Assembly (NCBI GenBank): GCA_002409995.1
Contig: DHOR01000039.1
Span: forward strand, 57,361-99,776
Direction: 5' to 3'
Source: Hungatella sp. UBA5385
Lineage (GTDB): Bacteria > Bacillota > Clostridia > Lachnospirales > Lachnospiraceae
DNA: 42,416 bases
Shown here: in pieces, positions 18,239 through 23,825 of the stretch
How positions within the stretch are numbered: the stretch's first letter is position 1
Layout of the letters: each line of letters opens with the position of its first letter
Translations under genes and position numbers: made by a program
The notes under the pieces: model-generated
The model's database searches: none
The model's input: the letters and a program-made list of their open reading frames with translations, nothing else
What the model was told of the DNA's origin: nothing

Positions 18239-19285
18239 ATGGAAAATTATACAATCTCACAAGTGTATAACAGTGATGTGAAAAACAACAAAAAGATAGA
18301 TGAATTACTTACAGCAGAAGGAATTCGCCGAGATTTAAATCTGGATTATACTTGTGGAGTATTTGATGCAGACTTTAATTTAATTGCCACTGGAAGCTGC
18401 TTTGGCAATACCCTTCGCTGTCTGGCTGTAAGTGATGAACATCAGGGAGAAGGACTCATGAATAAGGTTGTTTCTCACTTAATTAATGTCCAATATGACA
18501 AAGGAAATTTACATTTATTCCTATATACCAAGTGTAAATCTGCCAAATTCTTTAATGATTTAGGTTTTTATAAAATAGCGGAAATAGAAAACCAATTGGT
18601 ATTTATGGAAAACAGACGTACCGGATTTAGTGACTATTTGAACAAACTTCTTCCATTTAAAAAACAATATCCTAAAGTTGCTGCATTGGTTATGAATGCA
18701 AATCCATTTTCTTTAGGTCATCTATACCTTGTAGAAAAAGCTGCAGCTGAAAACGATTTTTTACATTTATTTATTGTAAGCGAAGATGCCAGTTTAGTGC
18801 CTTTTAAAGTTCGCAAGAACTTAGTAATGGAGGGAACCAGGCACTTGAATAATATTTGTTACCATGATACCGGCCCATATATTATCAGCAATGCTACCTT
18901 CCCCAGTTACTTTCAAAAAGATTCTAATTCCGTAGTCCAGGGACACGCCTTATTAGATTTAACTATCTTCAAAGATATTGCACAAACTTTGGGAATTAAT
19001 CGTCGTTATGTAGGTGAAGAACCAAACAGTCAGGTTACAAATACCTATAATCAGATTATGAAAGCAAAGCTCCCGGAATTTGGCATCGCTTGTATTGAAG
19101 TTCCTCGAAAAATGTTCAACACAACCGCCATTAGTGCCTCTAATATCCGCCAGGCAATTAAGGATGGAAACTTTGATGTTTTAAAAGAACTTGTACCTCA
19201 AACCACACTGGACTATTTCCTAAGCAATGAAGCCATATCGGTTATTGAAAAAATTCGCAGAGCTGAAAATATAATACATCACTAG
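18239..19285 (+). CDS. citC: [Citrate (pro-3S)-lyase] ligase
   Basis: Uses ATP and acetate to acetylate the prosthetic arm of CitD, switching citrate lyase on. 348 residues, normal length. An N-terminal GNAT-like domain (about 1-125: LRCLAVSDEHQGEGLMNKVV) is followed by a nucleotidyltransferase domain with the HxGH-type motif as NPFSLGHLYLVEKA. Later motifs SEDASLVPFKVRKNLV and FNTTAISASNIRQAI correspond to the ATP-binding end. AAAGGAG precedes the ATG and the gap from the LysR stop is 2 bases. Confidence 0.95.
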   Translation: MENYTISQVYNSDVKNNKKIDELLTAEGIRRDLNLDYTCGVFDADFNLIATGSCFGNTLRCLAVSDEHQGEGLMNKVVSHLINVQYDKGNLHLFLYTKCKSAKFFNDLGFYKIAEIENQLVFMENRRTGFSDYLNKLLPFKKQYPKVAALVMNANPFSLGHLYLVEKAAAENDFLHLFIVSEDASLVPFKVRKNLVMEGTRHLNNICYHDTGPYIISNATFPSYFQKDSNSVVQGHALLDLTIFKDIAQTLGINRRYVGEEPNSQVTNTYNQIMKAKLPEFGIACIEVPRKMFNTTAISASNIRQAIKDGNFDVLKELVPQTTLDYFLSNEAISVIEKIRRAENIIHH

Positions 19286-19325
19286 TTTATTTTTAAAAGT
19301 GTTTTTTATTAAAGGAGGACTTTTT

Positions 19326-19847
19326 ATGCTAATTGGAGATCCTGTTTCTTTAGATGAAATGTTACTATGCCGTGAGCGCAGAGCGGCTTGCCAGGAACAG
19401 CTTTTATCAGAATACAATTGTCCTGTTATTTCTTTCTGTTTAAATATACCGGGACCAATAAAAACCAATGCAGACCTTTATAAAGTGTTTGAATTTGGGA
19501 AACAAGAGATTATTACAATGATTAACTCTTTAGAACTACCGATTCTTAAATCAATTCAATTTTCTGAGAAAACCGGTGATGAACTCATTATGAGCATAGA
19601 CGGGAAGGCAGAAATCATTAAGGATCACACCTCTTTAATTGAAGATCATCATACCCTTGGACGTCTGTTTGATATTGACGTAATTGATGTAAATGGAAAT
19701 AAGCTGTCCAGAGAAGCTTATCGCAAGTGTCTTATCTGTAATTGTCAAGCACAGGAATGTGCCAGCTCCAGACGACATAGCATAGCTGAAATGCAGGCAG
19801 TTATTACGAAAAGTGTTAATGATTATCTTAAAAAGACTAACGACTAA
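19326..19847 (+). CDS. citX: Apo-citrate lyase phosphoribosyl-dephospho-CoA transferase
   Basis: Transfers the triphosphoribosyl-dephospho-CoA precursor to the CitD serine. 173 residues. The N-terminal DEMLLCRERRAACQ and the Cys/His-rich C-terminal part CLICNCQAQECASSRRHS match the CitX family. The ATG at 19326 has AAAGGAGG 7 bases upstream; an in-frame GTG nine codons earlier would sit before that ribosome site and was rejected. In many genomes citX is followed by or fused to citG, which makes the precursor. No citG is present here, so it must be encoded elsewhere. Confidence 0.92.
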   Translation: MLIGDPVSLDEMLLCRERRAACQEQLLSEYNCPVISFCLNIPGPIKTNADLYKVFEFGKQEIITMINSLELPILKSIQFSEKTGDELIMSIDGKAEIIKDHTSLIEDHHTLGRLFDIDVIDVNGNKLSREAYRKCLICNCQAQECASSRRHSIAEMQAVITKSVNDYLKKTND

Positions 19848-19865
19848 CAAAACCAGGTATCAAAA

Positions 19866-19935
19866 AAACGGGATAATCCCGATAAAAACTTAATACTAGT
19901 TTATAGTAAAAGTTCTTATCAGGATGATCCCGTTT
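19866..19935. terminator. Bidirectional terminator between citX and the MarR gene
   Basis: AAACGGGAT (19866-19874) pairs with ATCCCGTTT (19927-19935). The pairing continues inward imperfectly for about 25 bases with a loop of roughly 20 bases. It sits between converging genes and has a U-rich tail in the minus direction. Confidence 0.75.
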
Positions 19936-19951
19936 ATGTAAACTAATGTTT

Positions 19952-20983
19952 TTATTCTCTATCCTTCTTCCAGTCCTCTAGAAGAATTTGAAGCAGTTTC
20001 TTTAATTCTTCCTGCTGATTTTCATCCAACGCAGAAAATAATTCTTCCTTTCTATCTGACTTTTCCAGACCATGTAAATTAACAGTTTCTTTCCCTGCCT
20101 CTGTTATTCTTACAGTGGTGACTCTCTTATCTTCATCATCTTTGCTTCGTTCAATCAGCCCTTTATTTTCCAGTTTTGTCAGAATCTCACTGAGTGATCC
20201 AGGTTGGATCTGTAAAATACTTTGAAGTTCCTTCTGGCTGATCTCCTCACATCTGTAAAGAATATGAAGGATTCTTCCCTGACCGCTGCCGCTGCCTCTA
20301 CCTGCCTGATGACGCAGTATATGGCTGCAGGATCTTAAAAGTCCTAATAAATCATCACTCTGTTCAAACTCTTCAAGGAACTCACGTCCCCTTCTTCTGC
20401 TACCACCGCATCTTTCCTGATTTCCCTGACCATGACAGCCATGTTCGCCATGTTTTCCAAACTCCTGGTGTTCGCCGCGGCCATGTCTTCCGCCACCTCT
20501 TCCATGATGTTCACCAGGCCCATACTCGCCACGATCCAGACGCTCTCCATTGCCCTGGTAACCTTCACATCCACCATGACCTCTGTGCTCTCCATGTTCG
20601 CCACAGCCATGTCCACCATGTTTGCCATGACCACCATATTCTCCGCGACCGCCACGTTCTCCATGACCACCATGTTCTCCACGACCGCCAAGCTTTCCAT
20701 GACCGCCACGTTCTCCGCGATCGCCATATTCTTCACGACCGCCATGCTCTCCATGACCGCCACGTTCTCCGCAACCGCCACGTTCTCCACGACCGCCATG
20801 CTCTCCATGACCGCCACGTTCTCCACGACCACCACGCTCTCCATGACTACCATGTTTTCCAAAGCCACCGCGTTCTCCACGCTCTCCATAGCCACGTTTC
20901 TCCCCATGACCGCCTAAGCGTTCATGCTGATTATGACTGTTCTGTTCACCGTTTTCATATTTTCTCTCATCATTATTCATCAT
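19952..20983 (-). CDS. MarR-family regulator with long Gly/His/Arg/Glu repeat N-terminus
   Basis: 343 residues. Residues 1-22 are polar. About 23-199 is a low-complexity region built from HGERGG, RGEHGG, HGEHGG and HGKHGG-like hexapeptides with scattered Cys. About 205-343 is a MarR winged helix: SQKELQSILQIQPGSLSEIL, then LENKGLIERSKDDEDKRVTTVRIT. The His/Glu/Cys-rich arm could bind metal ions or nucleic acid; this is inference. GGAGG lies 7 bases before the ATG at 20983. Upstream the same frame stays open and encodes a Cys motif without a normal start codon (separate entry). The promoter is bracketed by palindromes, suggesting autoregulation. Confidence 0.88.
   Translation of the reverse strand: MMNNDERKYENGEQNSHNQHERLGGHGEKRGYGERGERGGFGKHGSHGERGGRGERGGHGEHGGRGERGGCGERGGHGEHGGREEYGDRGERGGHGKLGGRGEHGGHGERGGRGEYGGHGKHGGHGCGEHGEHRGHGGCEGYQGNGERLDRGEYGPGEHHGRGGGRHGRGEHQEFGKHGEHGCHGQGNQERCGGSRRRGREFLEEFEQSDDLLGLLRSCSHILRHQAGRGSGSGQGRILHILYRCEEISQKELQSILQIQPGSLSEILTKLENKGLIERSKDDEDKRVTTVRITEAGKETVNLHGLEKSDRKEELFSALDENQQEELKKLLQILLEDWKKDRE
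20387..20917 (-). repeat. Imperfect tandem repeat encoding the Gly/His/Arg/Glu arm
   Basis: Degenerate 18-base units (six codons, for example HGERGG or RGEHGG) run through the first half of the MarR gene, most regular at about 20606-20887. Because the unit is a multiple of three, all frames stay open here and produce false long ORFs. Such repeats can change copy number by slippage without breaking the frame. Confidence 0.85.
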
Positions 20984-21133
20984 CTCTGTTCCTCCATTCT
21001 TAAGACCATCTATATAGTTTCTTCCTCTTCCACATTGTAATGCATCTACAGGACATCGTTTCGGACATTGGTTACAATTTGTTATACTAGCGATAAGATT
21101 TCCCTCATTTCCTTTTTTAATAATCAGACTAAA
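20984..21133 (-). other. In-frame Cys-rich N-terminal extension of the MarR gene lacking a standard start codon
   Basis: The MarR frame is open upstream to a TGA ending at 21134. It encodes a segment with the pattern CxxCPxxCPxDxLxCGRGR (21023-21076), which looks like real protein: similar Cys-Pro/CGRG N-termini occur in clostridial MarR proteins as I recall them. No ATG, GTG or TTG is found in this frame; only CTG, ATT, ATC or ATA could start it. The segment is inside the predicted transcript. It may be a decayed N-terminus or a near-cognate-start long form. Confidence 0.5.
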
Positions 21134-21171
21134 TCAATTTTTGAATTTGTTTCTTCTGATTTCCCAATTAC

Positions 21172-21183
21172 TTAGGTACCTAA
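21172..21183. promoter_or_regulatory. Operator palindrome at the start site (downstream copy)
   Basis: TTAGGTACCTAA, a perfect 12-bp palindrome covering the predicted transcription start of the MarR gene. A second AGGTACCT copy lies 43 bases away at the -35 box. Confidence 0.7.
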
Positions 21184-21188
21184 ATACA

Positions 21189-21217
21189 ATAATACACTAT
21201 GTTTTTCGATTTGTCAA
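21189..21217 (-). promoter_or_regulatory. Promoter of the MarR repeat-protein gene
   Basis: The minus strand has a perfect TTGACA (21212-21217), a 17-base spacer and TATTAT (21189-21194). The transcript would start near 21182 and carry a leader of about 200 bases. Confidence 0.8.
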
Positions 21218-21226
21218 GGTACCTAA
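21217..21226. promoter_or_regulatory. Operator palindrome at the -35 box (upstream copy)
   Basis: AGGTACCTAA with the palindromic core AGGTACCT (21217-21224). On the minus strand it runs directly into TTGACA. Centre-to-centre distance from the other copy is 43 bases, about four helical turns, so two repressor dimers could sit on one DNA face. Confidence 0.65.
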
Positions 21227-21242
21227 TTATTTTTTCATAAAA

Positions 21243-21284
21243 AAACCGACTAGACAGCTTTGGGGTAAGGCTGCCAGCCGGTTT
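21243..21284 (-). terminator. Terminator of the cell-wall-binding protein gene
   Basis: An imperfect stem between AAACCGACT (21243-21251) and AGCCGGTTT (21276-21284), extended inward. On the minus strand it is followed by seven T. A smaller hairpin, GCCAGA-TTAG-TCTGGC, lies at 21312-21327 between it and the stop codon. Confidence 0.75.
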
Positions 21285-21332
21285 CATAATCCACTCAGTT
21301 AATATGCAAAAGCCAGATTAGTCTGGCAGCGG

Positions 21333-22154
21333 TTAATAGCTATAATCGTAGTCATACCCATAGTCATAATCATAATAAAGAAATGAATACCAATTAGAAA
21401 TCTCATCTAAATAAGGTTCATATCTTTCGATCAACTGTGTAGTTTCCTTATCCAACTTATTCATATTTTCTACATAAGCTGCATATTGACGATTAGTTAA
21501 ATTTTTAGACATGGATGATAAATACTTAATATATAGCTGTCTATATTCTTCCACAAAATATCCATATACTCTAATTGCCGGATTATTCGATGACATTGGT
21601 TGAGCCAGTGAGGCACTTTTGTATTTTTTAAGAATATGTTTACATAATGCTCCATAATAATCCACATCTGTAACAATCTCATTCATATCATCAGGAATCA
21701 ATTGCTCATATGTGATTATCTCCCACAAACTGTCCGGTGATGTTTCTAGTTCTAAGATAAAATTATATTTTTCTTCTTCACTTGTTAATATCATAGATTT
21801 TAAGTCAGGAAGACCTGTTGCCGGCATTTGAAAAATCCGTGCTCCGTCTGGACCCACAGTATAATTATCCGGAGTGGTTGTATTCATGAGGCAGATCCCC
21901 TCTGCATCCAAATAATACCACTTCCCTGAATCCATGATCCATTCATTTTTTTGCATATAACCGTTATTATCAAAATGATACCACTTGCCATCATCTGATA
22001 ACCAACTGTTTTTTACATAAGACCCCTGAGCATTTTCATACCAATAACCGGTATCATCCTGCTTCCATTGGCCGGCAAATGTGGTAACACCAGGAATTGC
22101 CGTTAAGATTAAAACACTTGCCATTGCTGTTAAGATTTTCTTTTTCATACTCAT
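21333..22154 (-). CDS. Secreted protein with cell-wall (choline-)binding repeats
   Basis: 273 residues. A signal peptide (MKKKILTAMASVLILTAIPG, cut near residue 27) is followed by about three CW_binding-type repeats, residues 28-97, with the W-x-x-D-x-G-x-WYY pattern (TGYWYENAQGSYVKNSWL, GKWYHFDNNGYMQKNEW, GKWYYLDAEG). These bind cell-wall polymers. Residues about 115-255 form an unrecognised, mainly helical domain, and the tail is a Tyr/Asp repeat (YDYDYGYDYDYSY). The ATG has GGAG 8 bases upstream. No catalytic domain is recognised; the protein is flanked by terminators, so it is monocistronic. Confidence 0.85.
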   Translation of the reverse strand: MSMKKKILTAMASVLILTAIPGVTTFAGQWKQDDTGYWYENAQGSYVKNSWLSDDGKWYHFDNNGYMQKNEWIMDSGKWYYLDAEGICLMNTTTPDNYTVGPDGARIFQMPATGLPDLKSMILTSEEEKYNFILELETSPDSLWEIITYEQLIPDDMNEIVTDVDYYGALCKHILKKYKSASLAQPMSSNNPAIRVYGYFVEEYRQLYIKYLSSMSKNLTNRQYAAYVENMNKLDKETTQLIERYEPYLDEISNWYSFLYYDYDYGYDYDYSY

Positions 22155-22200
22155 ACATATTTCTCCTTTATATGTTTTAGTTTATTAACTAAGCATTTTC

Positions 22201-22209
22201 ATTATACCA
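22201..22209 (-). promoter_or_regulatory. Extended -10 promoter of the cell-wall-binding protein gene
   Basis: The minus strand reads TGGTATAAT, a perfect TATAAT with the TG of an extended -10, about 47 bases upstream of the ATG. No good -35 box is visible, as is common for extended -10 promoters. Confidence 0.55.
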
Positions 22210-22255
22210 TGTATATCTTAGAAACACAGCTGTTTTAAGCTCTTTCCAACACGAA

Positions 22256-22296
22256 AAAGGTCATCGAATGATTAAACACACCATCCGATGACCTTT
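22256..22296 (-). terminator. Terminator of the ferredoxin operon
   Basis: AAAGGTCATCG (22256-22266) and CGATGACCTTT (22286-22296) form an 11-bp perfect stem that can extend inward. The minus-strand 3' arm ends in a T run (TTTTTC). It lies 15 bases after the ferredoxin stop. Confidence 0.85.
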
Positions 22297-22310
22297 CCAT
22301 TTTATAACCT

Positions 22311-22502
22311 CTATTCTTCTTCATAAATAACAGTTACCGGGCACCCTTCAATTGCATCCTGTGCGCTGGACTCCTGATCTTCCGGTACAGGAGAGCTGAT
22401 AACTGTAGCAATATTTTCATCATCAAACTCAAACACTTCCGGACATGTGGAAACACATAATCCACAGGAAATGCAGCCATCTCTGTCAATTGCAACCTTC
22501 AT
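22311..22502 (-). CDS. Single-cluster [4Fe-4S] ferredoxin
   Basis: Small electron carrier, 63 residues. Cluster ligands are likely Cys10, 13 and 16 (CISCGLC) and Cys54 (EGCP). Cys20 (STCP) is the position that in monocluster ferredoxins can form a disulfide or act as a spare ligand. The second-cluster motif is missing, so one cluster is expected. The ATG at 22502 has GAGAGG 8 bases upstream; a GTG three codons earlier would overlap that site. Its place after hemerythrin and downstream of hcp suggests it could feed electrons to the hybrid cluster protein. Confidence 0.92.
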   Translation of the reverse strand: MKVAIDRDGCISCGLCVSTCPEVFEFDDENIATVISSPVPEDQESSAQDAIEGCPVTVIYEEE

Positions 22503-22581
22503 CTGATTCACCTCTCTGAAATAAGTTATTTTCTTATTATTCCAAATTTTCTATGATTTATGAGTAAAAGGGAATGTTTTA

Positions 22582-23145
22582 CTAATTAGCACAATATTTC
22601 TCTCTTAAGTCTTTTAAAATCCCAAGATATTTTTCCTGAATCTTCTGTTGCTCTGCCTCTTTTTCAAAATCTCTGACACGACTGTCAACAGATTCTAAAA
22701 TCTCCGGTGCCAGGCTCTTTTCAGCATATTTGTAAACCACTTCATTTTCTTTATCAATATGTCTTGTAAGAAGGTTGGCGTATCCTGCAGCACCTTCTAT
22801 AATCCCCAACTTATATATAGTCTGTGGATCTTCTTTATAGAGATTGAGAGATGCTTCTAAATCAGATATATGAAGGCGTCCATAGTCATGCTCTATAAGC
22901 ATTCCATGTTGAATCAGGTTTTCACCGATCTTACCTAAATGTTCTGTCATCTCTAAAAACAACACCTGCTCTTCTTTGCCGTGATGATGTTTATCTGCAT
23001 AGTTTCTGGCAAATTGGATCATTTTCTCAAAATCTTCCGTATCTACTTCTTTACCTTCTAAAATACCACAGCATGCATTTCTAACCGCTTCAATAAACAG
23101 CAGAATATTATCATGCTCCATTACCATTAACTCAATGCTATACAT
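22582..23145 (-). CDS. Hemerythrin HHE domain protein
   Basis: 187 residues. A four-helix bundle with the hemerythrin di-iron ligands spread in order: EHD near residue 10, ADKHHHGKEE near 56, HGMLIEHDYGR near 80, and LLTRHIDKENEVVY near 125. Such proteins bind oxygen or nitric oxide or handle iron. GAGGTGAAAAT precedes the ATG at 23145; a longer start ten codons upstream would overlap the preceding gene. It begins 4 bases after the unknown 202-residue gene, so the two are coupled. A nitrosative or oxidative-stress role is inferred from the hcp neighbourhood. Confidence 0.9.
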   Translation of the reverse strand: MYSIELMVMEHDNILLFIEAVRNACCGILEGKEVDTEDFEKMIQFARNYADKHHHGKEEQVLFLEMTEHLGKIGENLIQHGMLIEHDYGRLHISDLEASLNLYKEDPQTIYKLGIIEGAAGYANLLTRHIDKENEVVYKYAEKSLAPEILESVDSRVRDFEKEAEQQKIQEKYLGILKDLREKYCAN

Positions 23146-23149
23146 ATTT

Positions 23150-23758
23150 TCACCTCTTTTCAATCGCATATTCACGATTATCTTTTACTATATAAGTCAA
23201 ATTACTATTAGACAGCATTCCTTCTATGATCTCATTGCGAAGCTCATAGTATACAGCAATATCTCCATCAACCTGATCCCAGTAATCCTGATGTACGCAG
23301 CTGTTCTGTCTCCATTTCACCTGTTCTTTTCCTGTTTCCTGAATTTCGTTAACTCTGTCACATGGCATTCCATCAAGCAGGCTGTCATTTAATACCTTAT
23401 AGGCATCATCAGCAGACATTCCTTCCGAAACCGGATGTGCCTGTCCAAAATCATAAGCAATCTGCTTAAGCTCAGCCATACGCCCCTGATCTTCCTCTAA
23501 AATCTTTGTTACAAGAAAAGCAAGTCTTAATTCAGACTGAGTAATCTTCTCCTGAAGCCAGCCGTGAATATTAGTCTGATCAATAATGCTTTCCAAAGAC
23601 CGGTTATCAGCCTTTCCATAAGCAGTATCCACTGTTTCTTCCAGAGCAGGATTCCACTGTTTTTCAGAAGATGCTTTCAAAATCTCCTGAATCAGCTGTT
23701 CCTGCAGCATTACTTTGTTATAAAGCCAATAATGGATTGGTCCTAAAAAAGCACTCAT
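23150..23758 (-). CDS. Uncharacterised soluble protein of the hcp cluster
   Basis: 202 residues that I do not recognise. It has no signal peptide or membrane helix and is predicted mainly helical and acidic. It opens MSAFLGPIHYWLYNKVMLQE and its C-terminal half contains CVHQDYWDQVDGDIAVYYEL. There are two Cys, at about 138 and 157, and four His (residues 9, 68, 109 and 158). GGAG lies 9 bases before the ATG. It sits 67 bases after the hcp stop, beyond a hairpin, and 4 bases before hemerythrin, so a role with hemerythrin and ferredoxin in redox stress is plausible but unproven. Confidence 0.8.
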   Translation of the reverse strand: MSAFLGPIHYWLYNKVMLQEQLIQEILKASSEKQWNPALEETVDTAYGKADNRSLESIIDQTNIHGWLQEKITQSELRLAFLVTKILEEDQGRMAELKQIAYDFGQAHPVSEGMSADDAYKVLNDSLLDGMPCDRVNEIQETGKEQVKWRQNSCVHQDYWDQVDGDIAVYYELRNEIIEGMLSNSNLTYIVKDNREYAIEKR

Positions 23759-23781
23759 AGATTATTTCTCCTTTTGGGAAA

Positions 23782-23813
23782 ACCATAGGAACCACATGAA
23801 ATGGTCCTATGGT
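23782..23813 (-). terminator. Hairpin between hcp and the unknown-hemerythrin-ferredoxin genes
   Basis: ACCATAGGA (23782-23790) pairs with TCCTATGGT (23805-23813), and inner CCA/TGG bases extend the stem. The minus-strand tail TTTTCCC is a short U run. No separate promoter is visible in the remaining 23 bases before the next gene, so read-through at reduced level is likely. Confidence 0.65.
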
Positions 23814-23825
23814 CTCTTTGCATTA

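Noticed and set aside
20344..20917. Long open frames on both strands across the MarR repeat region (including a plus-strand frame of about 160 codons rich in Met, Thr, Ala and Ser)
   Set aside because: They arise because the repeat unit is a multiple of three bases, so every frame stays open. They have monotonous composition, no ribosome sites and no family likeness.
20387..20917. Repeat block considered as a CRISPR array or a DNA-level satellite
   Set aside because: Units are only 18 bases, contiguous without unique spacers, and code for a regular peptide in the MarR frame.
21083..21108. Eight-codon ORF (MREILSLV) upstream of the MarR gene
   Set aside because: It starts only 2 bases after a weak GGA site, is out of frame with the Cys-rich segment and very short. 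It was considered as the lost start of that segment, but a frameshift would be needed.
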